A DNA stretch of 64,000 bases, taken from assembly GCA_951812795.1 (NCBI GenBank), contig OX638325.1, positions 1,178,001 to 1,242,000 of the forward strand, given 5' to 3'. Shown here in pieces: positions 1-8,479 of this stretch. The position numbers and the translations under genes are program-made. How positions within the stretch are numbered: the first letter of the stretch is position 1; the number at the start of each line of letters is the position of its first letter. The notes under the pieces were generated by a model. That model worked only from the letters and a program-made list of their open reading frames with translations. It was not told the DNA's origin and made no database searches. This DNA is from an uncultured Dehalococcoidia bacterium (GTDB lineage: Bacteria > Chloroflexota > Dehalococcoidia > Lucifugimonadales > Lucifugimonadaceae).

Positions 1-523
1 CCGGAAGAGACTTGATCACAGGTTCGTTAGCCTCGGTTGGTGCTGAACTCGTTCCCAAATTCGTCCGCCACATCGTCAATGATTTCAAGGCAATCACGTG
101 AGATTCGAAGCCCGCGACGCTCAATTCCATAATGATCCGTTCTTCAATCGCCCCGCGTTCGAACACCGAATACATTTTCCACTCGTCACCATTCGTAACC
201 ACCATGAACTCAATCCCTGCGGTATTGGCATAATTCATGACCTGCATCGTGTTGTCGTCAACAAGTTGATGCCCTAATCGTTTCGCCTCAATTACTGCAA
301 CAGGTTGTGCGGCGACCAACAGCGCATAATCAGCCCGCCGACCACGCACGTCATACTCAAGTTCAACCTGATCTGGATCGCTCACATCCCAACCCAACGC
401 CGCTAACAGCGGATCAATCAACACCTGCCGCGTCCGCGTTTCGTTCGCAGCCAACGAGCTCCTGTGATCAATGATCCGTTGCTTGATCGTCTCGATAGTC
501 GCCGCTAACTCATCTAGTGCCAT
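1..523 (-). CDS. Type I restriction R-subunit-like nuclease domain protein, partial
   Basis: An uninterrupted minus-strand frame starts at ATG 523 and runs off the window edge, giving about 174 residues of an N-terminus. It opens with a helical segment (ALDELAATIETIKQRI), then the pattern DPLLAALGWDV, a conserved Asp in RRADYALL and the IEAKR strand about 20 residues later. This Asp...ExK arrangement is the PD-(D/E)XK nuclease core found in the N-terminal domain of type I restriction R subunits and related predicted restriction proteins. Whether motor or specificity domains follow cannot be seen. It lies 76 bp downstream of a peptide-transporter ATPase gene on the same strand, with no functional link expected. 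It could also be a stand-alone nuclease-fold protein. Confidence 0.7.
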   Translation of the reverse strand, partial: MALDELAATIETIKQRIIDHRSSLAANETRTRQVLIDPLLAALGWDVSDPDQVELEYDVRGRRADYALLVAAQPVAVIEAKRLGHQLVDDNTMQVMNYANTAGIEFMVVTNGDEWKMYSVFERGAIEERIIMELSVAGFESHVIALKSLTMWRTNLGTSSAPTEANEPVIKSLP

Positions 524-599
524 TGAATTTGTGTCCGTTCGTGCCAGTCACATGCTTGAATTGGATTGTAAACACACCTATGACGATGGGGATACAACC

Positions 600-1598
600 T
601 CACCCCACCCTCTCCCACTCCCAACACGCCGCAACGTGACCCTCACCCACCTCCTCCATCCAAGGATCCTCAGCCGAACACCGCTCAACCGCATAATCGC
701 AACGCGGATTGAATGCGCAACCAGGCGGTATCCGCGTCGGATCGGGCACATCGCCCGGTATCTGCGTCAACTTCCCTGTGTCCCGACGCGCATCCAATCG
801 TGGCACCGAACCCAACAATCCCAAGGTATACGGATGCTTCGGGTTCCCATACAACTCTCCCGACGGCGCCATCTCCCGTATCTTCCCCGCATACATCACA
901 CACACCCGATCCGCATACCTCGCGACGACTCCGAGATTGTGCGTGATCATCAACAACGCCGTCCCAAACTGCTCGGTCAGATCCTTCATCAACTCCAAGA
1001 TCTGCGCCTGTATCGTCACATCCAACGCCGTCGTCGCCTCGTCGGCAATCAACAAACGCGGGTTGCAACTCAACGCAATCGCGATCATGATCCGTTGCCG
1101 TTGCCCTCCGCTCATCATGTGCGGATAATCTCGTATCCGAGCCGAAGGATCCGGGATACCCACCATGTCCAGAAGCTCCGACGCCCGTGACGCGGCCTGG
1201 CGTCGCGTCATCCCGAGATGCTCCTGCAACGGCTCAACTAGCTGCCGCTCAATCGACAAGACCGGGTTGAGCGACGACAACGGCTCCTGAAAGATGATCC
1301 CGATCTTCGACCCGCGCACGTGCCGCATCTCCCGCACGTCGAGCCGCAACAAATCAGTGCCTTCGAAAACAACCTGCCCGCCAACTATCCGCCCGGGCGG
1401 GTCTGGCACCAGCCTTACGATTGACAGCGCCGCAACGCTCTTGCCACATCCCGATTCGCCCACCAACCCAACCGTCTCGCCCTCATCAATGTGCAGGTCT
1501 ACACCGTCAACGGCACGCACCACACCATAGTCGGTATGAAACTGCGTCTCGAGGTTCTTGACCTCCAAGAGATGTCGGGATGACGCGGCAAAGGACAT
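600..1598 (-). CDS. Oligopeptide/dipeptide ABC transporter ATP-binding protein (DppD/OppD type)
   Basis: Cytoplasmic ATPase subunit that would power uptake of peptides or similar solutes. The 332-residue protein has a Walker A motif GESGCGKS near residues 47-54, a Q-loop Gln near 104, the ABC signature SGGQRQR near 163 and Walker B LLIADE near 182. The usual ADEPTTALD reads ADEATTALD here. The C-terminus carries the oligopeptide-transporter extension with two Cys (GCAFNPRCDYA and ERCSAEDP), which in this family can hold an Fe-S cluster. I chose ATG 1598 because AGGA lies 8 nt upstream; a TTG start at 1634 is also open. No permease or SBP gene adjoins it, so it may serve a transporter encoded elsewhere or in the 22-28 kb operon. 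Confidence 0.88.
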   Translation of the reverse strand: MSFAASSRHLLEVKNLETQFHTDYGVVRAVDGVDLHIDEGETVGLVGESGCGKSVAALSIVRLVPDPPGRIVGGQVVFEGTDLLRLDVREMRHVRGSKIGIIFQEPLSSLNPVLSIERQLVEPLQEHLGMTRRQAASRASELLDMVGIPDPSARIRDYPHMMSGGQRQRIMIAIALSCNPRLLIADEATTALDVTIQAQILELMKDLTEQFGTALLMITHNLGVVARYADRVCVMYAGKIREMAPSGELYGNPKHPYTLGLLGSVPRLDARRDTGKLTQIPGDVPDPTRIPPGCAFNPRCDYAVERCSAEDPWMEEVGEGHVAACWEWERVG

Positions 1599-1708
1599 GG
1601 ACTCGATCCTATCGGTCTGATCTATCAGCTTCAACGCACCTCAAAGGTGCACAATTAATGCAATCTTACCCAAGCGGACGCACCGCAATTGGGTGCTGTG
1701 CACAACCC

Positions 1709-1809
1709 TCCCCCTTGATGCCCAAGGGGGAATTAAAGGGGGTTTAGACTTGGCGTTGCGCTTTGCACTCCGTTGCCCGGCCCCTCTGGATTCCGGCTTT
1801 CGCCGGAAT
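1709..1809. repeat. Two dispersed palindromes
   Basis: A hairpin TCCCCCTT/AAGGGGGA (1709-1731) is followed by a second palindrome ATTCCGGC-TTTC-GCCGGAAT (1790-1809). The second is a member of the family also seen near 6640, 43190, 48350-48440, 48810-48950 and 63460. These repeats make open frames such as LWIPAFAGMT that should not be taken for protein. Confidence 0.75.
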
Positions 1810-1819
1810 GACGGTGGAT

Positions 1820-2914
1820 ATGCACAGCACCCAATTGAACACTTCCAACCCAGATAACCTGCTTCACGTTGGCGTAGCCCAATCAACGATCACGCCTCCG
1901 ATCGGCTTCACCATCTCCGGCCCCGAATTTGACGATCGTCCCGCACTCGGCATCAACGACGACCTATCCGCCAGATGTGTTGTCTTTAAGTCCTACGGAC
2001 AATCATCGGCCCTCGTTTCACTCGACGTTTGGGGAATCTCAACCTCGTTGCGCAAAAACCTCTCTTCTGCCATCTCCCAAACCACCAACATCCCGCAAAC
2101 CAACATCATCATCACGAGCACCGCAAATGGAAATTCGCCACCATTGTGGCGCGACGAGGCAGACCAACCACCCGAATACGTCAACTACGTCAACTACCTA
2201 CCCGACGTCGTAGCCGGCGCAGCACTCGAAGCATCGCACACCTTGGAACCCGCAGCAGTCGGCACCGTCTCAGCCATCCTCCCCAACCTAAGCTGCTTCA
2301 CCAATCCCAATCAACCCGAAAATCTAGAAACCGAACGCGAATCCCTCCAACTAACCGTCATCCAATCATCGGATGACAACATCAAATGCATCATCTACAA
2401 CTTCGCGTGCCCGGCAACCATCGTCGGCAACACCCAACAATGGACCGCCGACTACCCCGGCGTCGCATCCGCCGCGCTTGAACAAGCAGGCGTAGACGCC
2501 GCCATCTTCCTTCAAGGCGCCTCGGCAGACATCCGTCCCTTCGATTGGTGGGACGGCAACACCAAACCATCCCACTCAGAACGAACCTGGCCCGATGCCC
2601 AAGCCTTCGGAATCCTCTTGGCAACACAAGCCATCCGAGCCGCTCCTAACGCCATCACACGTCGCAACGCCCCAATCAAGACCGCCCAATCCCACGACGG
2701 TAACGCAACCGCCCTAAGAATCGGCGAAGCCACCATAATCGCAACCAATCAACCCCAACCGATACATTACTCCGCCAACCTCCGAACCGCGCTCCCCAAC
2801 ACCAAGCTACTCGTCAACGCGAATTCGTCGGTCCGTGACTCCCTAACCTCCGCCACCGAACGCACGACGACCCTAGCAACCGCCATCGAATTGGCCAACC
2901 AGATCGCCGTTTAG
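1820..2914 (+). CDS. Neutral/alkaline ceramidase-like protein, zinc His motifs missing
   Basis: The 364-residue protein begins HVGVAQSTITPPIGFTISG, typical of the neutral/alkaline non-lysosomal ceramidase N-terminal domain. It contains IIITSTANGNSPP, where active members have a THTHSGP-like motif, and IYNFACPATIVG followed by ADYPG and IFLQGASADIRP, where active members have FACHPT, ADFPG and FLQGACGD. Both regions expected to supply zinc-binding His residues lack them, so the catalytic site is probably not classical. No signal peptide is visible. ATG 1820 is chosen because the upstream in-frame codons 1763-1819 lie inside a dispersed palindrome. It could be a related hydrolase with another metal site or a non-catalytic relative. 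It is monocistronic, followed by tRNA-Gln. Confidence 0.65.
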   Translation: MHSTQLNTSNPDNLLHVGVAQSTITPPIGFTISGPEFDDRPALGINDDLSARCVVFKSYGQSSALVSLDVWGISTSLRKNLSSAISQTTNIPQTNIIITSTANGNSPPLWRDEADQPPEYVNYVNYLPDVVAGAALEASHTLEPAAVGTVSAILPNLSCFTNPNQPENLETERESLQLTVIQSSDDNIKCIIYNFACPATIVGNTQQWTADYPGVASAALEQAGVDAAIFLQGASADIRPFDWWDGNTKPSHSERTWPDAQAFGILLATQAIRAAPNAITRRNAPIKTAQSHDGNATALRIGEATIIATNQPQPIHYSANLRTALPNTKLLVNANSSVRDSLTSATERTTTLATAIELANQIAV

Positions 2915-2981
2915 CCACATCCAACCATCTCGGCCGAACCGTCCATTCAAAGGCGGAATATATCCTTGAATCTAGGCTCCT

Positions 2982-3055
2982 TCCCAGGTCGTCTAATGGT
3001 AGGACCGGGGACTTTGAATCCTCTAATCCAGGTTCGAATCCTGGCCTGGGAGCCA
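2982..3055 (+). tRNA. tRNA-Gln (anticodon TTG)
   Basis: The acceptor stem TCCCAGG (2982-2988) pairs perfectly with CCTGGGA (3045-3051). The anticodon loop is CTTTGAA with anticodon TTG. The T arm is CCAGG-TTCGAAT-CCTGG, and a discriminator G is followed by an encoded CCA at 3053-3055. Confidence 0.96.
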
Positions 3056-3163
3056 CTCAATTTCCGATCAGCGCCAACAAATCCAGATCTCGTAATGGTT
3101 GAGCTTGCGGCCGATGGGGGGCGGGGAAGGTGAAAGACAGTGCCGCTTCGAGCGACCCCGGTG

Positions 3164-3637
3164 TCACCGAGACCACGGGCGTGAAGTCTCGGCCGGGTAC
3201 ATGGGCGTCGCGGTGAAAGTGGGCGTCACGGTCGGGGTTTGGGTCGCTGACATCGGCACGTCGTCCGTTGAGATTTCGTCCGATCTGCAAACGAGAACAG
3301 TGGATGCGTCGGATGCAGAGTACCGGACGCGCAACTCTGCCCGCCACAGCCTATCATACGAGCTGTTGGGGACCTCGTCATCGTCCAGCTGTTGGTAAAA
3401 CTGCGTCGTGGTGATCGGGAGTAATGTCGCCGAAGCCAGGGTTGACCATACATTGGTGCCCGCTTGAGATCGTTGAATTGTGATAATGGCGCTCGCATAG
3501 GAGAGATAGCCGTAACTCGAGATCAACGGATCCCACTCCGCCGAAACATAGGCTGGCTGCTCGTCGAAATCCAGTCCGAACGTCAGATTCGGATACTCGG
3601 ACTGCCCGGCGGCCCTGGGCGCGACGATCATCGTCAA
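3164..3637 (-). pseudogene. Fragment of a secreted Thr/Pro-stalk protein
   Basis: Minus-strand frame of about 157 residues with a beta-rich composition (LTFGLDFDEQPAYVSAEWDP, ASAIITIQRSQ, LRVRYSASDASTVLVC) that ends in a Thr/Pro stalk (TQTPTVTPTFTATP). This resembles exported surface proteins of Chloroflexota. There is no good start codon: TTG 3637 is preceded two codons earlier by a stop, and no signal peptide is encoded. A neighbouring frame at 3057-3190 continues with similar composition (DFTPVVSVTPGSLEAALSF), which suggests one or more frameshifts. I read it as a decayed or truncated gene of unknown function, downstream of a small membrane-protein gene on the same strand. Confidence 0.4.
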
Positions 3638-3714
3638 GCATCAGGCGAGAACCACCACGTCCGCCGCCGAGATTCTGACGTCGAGGATCGTCTGTCCATT
3701 CTAAACGAGCAGTT

Positions 3715-3993
3715 TCAGGCAATACGGATGAAGCCGGAGGCGTTCGCGACCACCGCGAGCCCGACCGCGGCCGCGTATACCCACCAGCGCGGGTTGCGTT
3801 TGAAGAGCAGGCCCAGAAGCCACACCCAGATCGTCGTGAAACCGACGAAGATCCAGAGCTGCAAGCTGCCGGCAGGGAAGCGTCCGAACAGCGTCGATGA
3901 GGCGATGGTGGCGATGATCAGCGATACGGTACCGAGGACCAAGCTTCCAAGCAAGATCCCTGGAACTGCGTATTTTCCTGCGTCGGGATGCAT
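3715..3993 (-). CDS. Small three-helix membrane protein, unknown function
   Basis: The 92-residue protein starts MHPDAGKYAVPG and has three hydrophobic stretches, near residues 10-34 (ILLGSLVLGTVSLIIATIA), 46-62 (LWIFVGFTTIWVWLLGL) and 71-85 (VYAAAVGLAVVANA), the last two separated by a basic loop KRNPRWW. It is likely an inner-membrane protein with short loops. I do not recognise a family. It lies downstream of the dppD-dppF pair but beyond their terminator hairpin, so it is probably transcribed separately. Confidence 0.6.
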   Translation of the reverse strand: MHPDAGKYAVPGILLGSLVLGTVSLIIATIASSTLFGRFPAGSLQLWIFVGFTTIWVWLLGLLFKRNPRWWVYAAAVGLAVVANASGFIRIA

Positions 3994-4013
3994 CTCAGGT
4001 CCTCACAAATTAA

Positions 4014-4047
4014 ACGGGGCGTGTGCCATTTTAAGCGCACGCCCCGT
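4014..4047 (-). terminator. Rho-independent terminator of the dppD-dppF pair
   Basis: A 13-position stem ACGGGGCGTGTGC / GCGCACGCCCCGT with one G-T wobble and an 8-nt loop lies 30 bp after the dppF stop. On the minus strand it is followed by TTTAATTT. Confidence 0.85.
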
Positions 4048-4076
4048 TCTCGTTCCATTCGGCTATCTCCCGATAA

Positions 4077-5210
4077 TCAGTTCTCTGCCGCCAATCGGCG
4101 CCGCTCCTCTTCGCTCTTACGAATCTCCGCCTCTTCGTCGTAGATCGAAGCGCGCAATGCCTCGTCCGTAGCCAAGCTCCAAGGAGTATCCACAACCCAG
4201 TGGTTAGGCTCCTTCTCCACCAAAGGCGGACGCACCTGCGCCCACTCGTTGGAATGATCCACCTCGATCGGCGTCCGCGTCATAAACACGTCGCCCGGTG
4301 GCGGGTCGATCGGCGAAACCACCTCACCCGGAAGAATGATCTCATCTCGAGTGATGTCCGGGTGCGACGGCAATGCCGCAGATATCAACGCATTCGTGTA
4401 AAGGTGAAGCGGGTTGTTGAAGATCGCTTCCGTGTCGCCCATCTCCTGAACAACGCCGAGATACATGACCGCCATCTCGTGACACATATACCGCACCGTC
4501 GCCAAGTTGTGCGCAACCAATAGATACGCCAAACCGTGCTCGTTCTGCAGGTCAACCAAAAGGTTCATGATCTGCGCACGAATCGAAACGTCAAGCGCCG
4601 ACACCGGCTCGTCCAAGCAGATCAGCTTAGGATTCAATGCCAGCGCCCGAGCAATACCGATGCGTTGCCTCTGACCACCCGAGAACTCGTGCGGATACAG
4701 GTTCATCTGATACGGATTCAATCCAACCTCTACGAGCAGATCGCCCACTCGGTCTCGAATCTGCTGCCGCGACATCGTGGTCGCAATCTCGAGCGGCTCA
4801 CCAACAATCGCCTGCACTCGCATCCGAGGGTTCAACGACGACCAAGGGTCTTGGAACACCGCTTGAACCGAGCGCCTAAACTCACGCCGACCGGCACGTG
4901 TCATGTCCGCGACATCTTCGCCTTGCCAGTAAATATTGCCCTCGGTCGGCTCTTCCAACCCCAAAATCACCTTCAACGTCGTCGTCTTCCCACAACCCGA
5001 TTCGCCCACGAGGCCAAACGTCTGGCTCTCCCGAACGTCGAAGTTGACGTCGTCAATCGCCTTGAGCCAGCTTCGCTGACCGATCCCAAGGAAGCGTCCC
5101 CCAACGTCAAACCACTTCCGCAGACCACGAACTTGCAATATCGAGTCCGATGGATTTGATGCACCCGGAGCATCCGGGATCACCGTTGGGGTCATTGTGT
5201 TACTAGCCAT
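4077..5210 (-). CDS. Peptide ABC transporter ATP-binding protein (DppF/OppF type)
   Basis: Second ATPase of a peptide-type importer, 377 residues. Walker A GESGCGKT is near residues 69-76, the Q-loop Gln near 120, the signature SGGQRQR near 177 and Walker B ICLDEP near 197. CLDEPVSALDVSI is the form typical of OppF/DppF rather than OppD/DppD. The C-terminal part has the family's GVVQEMGDTEAIFNNPLH segment and then a charged extension rich in Glu/Arg (EEAEIRKSEEERRR) that is longer than usual. A GGAA lies 8 nt before ATG 5210. It follows the dppD-like gene by 69 bp, the gap being filled by a dispersed palindrome, and is likely co-transcribed with it. The permease partners are not adjacent. Confidence 0.88.
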   Translation of the reverse strand: MASNTMTPTVIPDAPGASNPSDSILQVRGLRKWFDVGGRFLGIGQRSWLKAIDDVNFDVRESQTFGLVGESGCGKTTTLKVILGLEEPTEGNIYWQGEDVADMTRAGRREFRRSVQAVFQDPWSSLNPRMRVQAIVGEPLEIATTMSRQQIRDRVGDLLVEVGLNPYQMNLYPHEFSGGQRQRIGIARALALNPKLICLDEPVSALDVSIRAQIMNLLVDLQNEHGLAYLLVAHNLATVRYMCHEMAVMYLGVVQEMGDTEAIFNNPLHLYTNALISAALPSHPDITRDEIILPGEVVSPIDPPPGDVFMTRTPIEVDHSNEWAQVRPPLVEKEPNHWVVDTPWSLATDEALRASIYDEEAEIRKSEEERRRLAAEN

Positions 5211-5279
5211 CTGTGAAGTTCCTATTCAACCGTTGTGTCCGATCGTACGTTCCGTCCGTCATTCCGACGGATGCCGGAA

Positions 5280-6389
5280 TCATCCGTACGAAACCAAATG
5301 CTTGTATTTGTCGAAATCTGCCACCGAAGACCGCGTTAGCTGGACCATGTGCCCTGGTGAAACCTCCACCAGTTCCGGCCGAATCAACGCGTCCTCCTCT
5401 TCAAAGTCCAACGGGGACCGCGGAGCGAACGCGTCGCCCTCCGGAAGGTTGTACAGCAACGGCGGTTGACCCTCGATCTGAGGCAATCGACCCGTCTTTT
5501 CCTCGAGCTTTGGCACCGAGGTGATCAATGCCTTCGTGTACTCGTGCAGCGGTTCGTTGAAGATCGTTCGAACATCGGCAGTCTCAACGATACGGCCCGC
5601 GTACATCACCGCCACACGGTCGCACATCTTGGCCACAATCCCGAAGTCGTGAGTGATGAAGATGATACCCACTCCAGCCTCACGCTGAATCTGACGCAAC
5701 AGCCTAAGATAGGCCGCCTGAATCGTCACATCCAGTGACGTCGTCGGCTCGTCCGCGATGATCACGTCCGGGCTCGTCGAAATCCCGATCGCTCCGACAA
5801 CACGCTGGCGCATGCCTCCGGACAATTGGTGCGGATAGTCCTTCGCTCGAGTCTCCGGAGCCGGGATTCGAACTTTTCGAAGAGCATCAACAATCGAATC
5901 CCAAAGATCCTTGCCACGAAGTTTCTGGTGAATCCGAATCGCCTCGCCAACCTGATTCTCAACCGTGAAAACCGGGTTCAGTGCCGTCATCGGGTCCTGC
6001 AAAATCATCGAAACTTCACCACCACGCACCTGCGTCATCTCGCGCTCTGAAAGATCCAACAAGTTGCGACCGTTCAAAACCACCTCACCACCAACTATGT
6101 GACCCGGGGGTGAAGGCACAAGCCGCATGATCGAAAGCGCGGTCACCGATTTGCCCGATCCGGACTCGCCCACAACACCTAACGTCTCGCCTCGGCGAAC
6201 GCTGTAGCTCACACCGTCAACGGCCTTGACCGTGCCCCAGCGCGTCGCGAAGTGCGTCTGCAAATCATTCACATCCAACACAATCTCGGACGACGCAGCC
6301 GACGGGCCAAAGCCATCAGCATCGACCTCCGCCGCGTCTTCGAGCATGTGCTCGCGCTCTTGGGCTGCAGCAGTTGTCATCTCTGCCAT
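5280..6389 (-). CDS. Peptide ABC transporter ATP-binding protein (DppD/OppD type)
   Basis: A 369-residue ATPase that pairs with the DppF-type protein encoded next. Walker A GESGSGKS is near residues 74-81, the Q-loop Gln near 131, the signature SGGMRQR near 190 and Walker [13 protein letters not shown] near 209. An acidic N-terminal extension of about 35 residues precedes the ABC domain. The C-terminal domain keeps the oligopeptide-type helices ([19 protein letters not shown]) but lacks the two-Cys motif seen in the 600-1598 paralog, having [12 protein letters not shown] instead. GGGAG sits 9 nt before ATG 6389. A promoter-like pair lies about 150 bp upstream. Confidence 0.88.
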   Translation of the reverse strand: MAEMTTAAAQEREHMLEDAAEVDADGFGPSAASSEIVLDVNDLQTHFATRWGTVKAVDGVSYSVRRGETLGVVGESGSGKSVTALSIMRLVPSPPGHIVGGEVVLNGRNLLDLSEREMTQVRGGEVSMILQDPMTALNPVFTVENQVGEAIRIHQKLRGKDLWDSIVDALRKVRIPAPETRAKDYPHQLSGGMRQRVVGAIGISTSPDVIIADEPTTSLDVTIQAAYLRLLRQIQREAGVGIIFITHDFGIVAKMCDRVAVMYAGRIVETADVRTIFNEPLHEYTKALITSVPKLEEKTGRLPQIEGQPPLLYNLPEGDAFAPRSPLDFEEEDALIRPELVEVSPGHMVQLTRSSVADFDKYKHLVSYG

Positions 6390-6539
6390 ATTTAACTCTC
6401 CCTAACTTTCGGTAGATGCTCGTCGGGGTTCTTCAGGATGAAACGCTCGTCGCGATGTCGAAACACCTGCGTTGCGGTCATATATCTTGCACACGTCAAG
6501 CCGACGCGACTAATCGGTTCGCGCGGCGCGTGTGTATGC

Positions 6540-6568
6540 ACAATATCAGATAATTTCCTTTGGTGCAA
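6540..6568 (-). promoter_or_regulatory. Putative sigma70 promoter for dppD-dppF
   Basis: On the minus strand, TTGCAC (6563-6568) and TATTGT (6540-6545) are separated by 17 nt, about 150 bp before the first ATPase start. Assigned by motif and spacing only. Confidence 0.45.
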
Positions 6569-6619
6569 AAATCCGCCCAAGACTCGACCTAAAGTTCGCC
6601 CGATTGACGCTCTAAGGGT

Positions 6620-6710
6620 GCTGTGCAAAACCACCGTCATTCCGGCGAAAGCCGGCGCTTCAGCGGACGGAACGTCCATCCAGAGGGGCCGGGCAACGGG
6701 GAAGCGACAT
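6620..6710. repeat. Dispersed palindromic repeat block in a gene-free gap
   Basis: The 364-bp space 6390-6753 contains the promoter above and this block. It includes CATTCCGGC-GAAA-GCCGG followed by GGACGGAACGTCCATCCAGAGGGG. The second half recurs at 14377-14405 and, in the opposite orientation, near 48309. I see no gene in the gap. Confidence 0.65.
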
Positions 6711-6753
6711 TGATCTGCGCTCAAAACTGTCCCACCAACCGTTACGCACCCCC

Positions 6754-8136
6754 CTACGCGACACCCAGCTCACGACTCACCGTAGCCAACGAGCGATCGA
6801 CGGCGTCGACTATGTAATCGATCTCGTCCTTGTCAACCATCAGCGGCGGACACAGCGCGATCGTGTCACCCGCCCGGAACGTAACCAACCCATTCTCAAA
6901 CAACAGCTTCGGCATTCGCTTCGCCAAACCCGCACTCGCCGGGAACGCCGTCTTGTTCTCCCGATCCTGAACCAACTCAACCGCTGCCAAGGGCCCCAAT
7001 CCACCACGCACATCTCCGACAATCTTATGGTCCCGCAAACGCTGCAACTCGTCATACAGGTAATCGCCCATCCGACGGCTATTGCCAACTAGATCTTCTT
7101 CCTCGAACACATCCAAATTCGCCAATGCCGCCGCAGTGCTCACCGGATGCCCGCCGAATGTCACCAAGTGCCTAAACGTTTCGTCCGCACCACCGTGGAA
7201 CGCATCCGCAATCTTCTTCGACGCGATCGCCGCACCCAACGGCGAGTAGCCACTCGTCAGCGACTTCGCCACCGTCGTGATATCTGGCACCACATCCCAA
7301 TTCATCGGCGCAAAATACTCGCCAGTCCGTCCGAATCCCGTGATCACTTCGTCAGCAATCAGCACCACATCATACTGATCCGCAATCTCCCGCAAGCGCT
7401 GCCAATACTCCGCCGGCGGTATATGAATACCTGCCGCCGCTGAGATCGGCTCCGCAATCATCGCCGCAACCGACTCCGGTCCATTGTGCTTGATCGCAAC
7501 TTCGAACTCATTCGCGCAGCGAATCGCCACATCAACCGGGTCTCCGTCAAACGGCAACCGATATGAATCCCAGTTCGTCACATGAATCACGCCCGGCATC
7601 TCCGGGCCGCAAGGGTCCGCCGCTGGACTTCGACCAAGACTCACCGCCATCGCCGTCGCACCGTGATAAGAATATCGGCGCGAAATAACCTTGAACGCCC
7701 CAGCCTTGCCATTTAGCGCCTGGTACTTCTTCGCCATCTTCACCGCCGTCTCGACCGCCTCCGAACCACCCGACACGAAAAAGGTTCGCGCGTCCTTGTC
7801 GTGATACAACGACGCGATCCGACCTGCCAATTCGATCTGGGTTGGCGTCGCCGAATTCGCCGGCGGCGTCTCAATCGCCATCAACTGCTCGTACATCGCA
7901 TCTGCAATCTGTCGCCGGCCATATCCCGCCGCCTTGTACCAAAGACCGCCCAACGCGTCCAGCAATCGATTACCCTCGATGTCCTCGACCCACGCGCCCT
8001 CGCCCTTGATGAAAATCTTGAGCTGTCCCCGCCAATCCTCAACCTGCTGCGCGTGCATGAAAAGATGCTCGCTAGCGATGCTCTGCAACTCCTCGATACG
8101 CTCGCCGGTGATCGGTGCTTTGGTCATCGTTGCCAT
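6754..8136 (-). CDS. Class III pyridoxal-phosphate aminotransferase (omega-amino acid type)
   Basis: The 460-residue fold-type I aminotransferase would transfer amino groups from omega-amino acids or amines to pyruvate or a 2-oxo acid in the cytoplasm. Visible landmarks are the cofactor phosphate region SGGSEAVETA (122-131), YHGATAMAVSLG (157-168), the PLP-contacting Asp in IADEVITGFGR (near 262) and the Schiff-base Lys in VAKSLTSGYSPLGA (near 291). The C-terminal GDTIALCPPLMV segment is family-typical. ATG 8136 is preferred because GGAGG lies 9 nt upstream; an open extension to 8175 lacks this. It is divergent from the APS reductase leader. The substrate cannot be set from sequence: beta-alanine, taurine or putrescine are all possible. 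Confidence 0.87.
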   Translation of the reverse strand: MATMTKAPITGERIEELQSIASEHLFMHAQQVEDWRGQLKIFIKGEGAWVEDIEGNRLLDALGGLWYKAAGYGRRQIADAMYEQLMAIETPPANSATPTQIELAGRIASLYHDKDARTFFVSGGSEAVETAVKMAKKYQALNGKAGAFKVISRRYSYHGATAMAVSLGRSPAADPCGPEMPGVIHVTNWDSYRLPFDGDPVDVAIRCANEFEVAIKHNGPESVAAMIAEPISAAAGIHIPPAEYWQRLREIADQYDVVLIADEVITGFGRTGEYFAPMNWDVVPDITTVAKSLTSGYSPLGAAIASKKIADAFHGGADETFRHLVTFGGHPVSTAAALANLDVFEEEDLVGNSRRMGDYLYDELQRLRDHKIVGDVRGGLGPLAAVELVQDRENKTAFPASAGLAKRMPKLLFENGLVTFRAGDTIALCPPLMVDKDEIDYIVDAVDRSLATVSRELGVA

Positions 8137-8245
8137 CGAGGTAAACCTCCAAATTCCGCGGGTGCCTTCTGACAATCGCCCAAGTTAGAATCCATTCTAA
8201 TTCCGAACGAACTAGAACACCTAGTCGTAACTCTCCACCGCAAGG

Positions 8246-8251
8246 TATAAT
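8246..8251 (+). promoter_or_regulatory. Consensus -10 box upstream of the APS reductase leader
   Basis: A perfect TATAAT is followed about 7 nt later by the first strand of a structured leader. No convincing -35 is visible at 17 nt. It is placed correctly to transcribe the leader and the gene at 8480. Confidence 0.5.
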
Positions 8252-8258
8252 GACGCGT

Positions 8259-8415
8259 GGAATGTGCTATTTGACTGAGCGGTCTCGAACCGCAGAGTGT
8301 TCTTGTATCAGCCCCGTGCCGGGGTTAGATGCACCTTCCAACGCGTAAAGCTCGTCCAAAACCGCGCTACGCCGCCCGCATGCCCCTGCAAATCACGCCG
8401 CAGGGGTATTTTTTT
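8259..8415 (+). ncRNA. Structured leader RNA ending in an intrinsic terminator (riboswitch candidate)
   Basis: A closing helix GGAATGTGC (8259-8267) pairs with GCACCTTCC (8331-8339) with one mismatch; it could be extended by ACGCGT 8253-8258 with ACGCGT 8341-8346 if transcription began earlier. Inside lie two hairpins: GCGGT-CTCGA-ACCGC (8279-8293, with CT/AG flanks) and AGCCCCG-TGC-CGGGGTT (8310-8326). This makes a three-way junction. It is followed by a strong terminator, a 10-position stem at 8380-8389 / 8400-8409 then seven T's, about 65 nt before the APS reductase start. The order junction, terminator, gene is that of a transcription-attenuating riboswitch. I compared it by eye with the consensus of SAM, SAH, TPP, cobalamin, purine, THF and glycine classes and found no match. 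Confidence 0.55.
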
Positions 8416-8479
8416 GCCCCACAACATTAAACCCCCAGACACCAAGCTGCAACCCATACCAAAGCTGAGAGACTTCAAC

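Noticed and set aside
1763-1819. Upstream extension of the ceramidase-like protein (LWIPAFAGMT)
   Set aside because: It is the translation of an ATTCCGGCTTTCGCCGGAAT palindrome found across the window.
8259-8346. Known SAM, SAH, TPP, cobalamin or glycine riboswitch
   Set aside because: Visual comparison with their conserved cores gave no match. CTGAG near 8275 resembles part of the TPP CUGAGA motif, but the other conserved strand is missing.
8297-8479. N-terminal extension of the APS reductase from GTG 8297
   Set aside because: The codons lie within the leader junction and terminator hairpin, and their translation does not look like the family; TTG 8480 follows the terminator.
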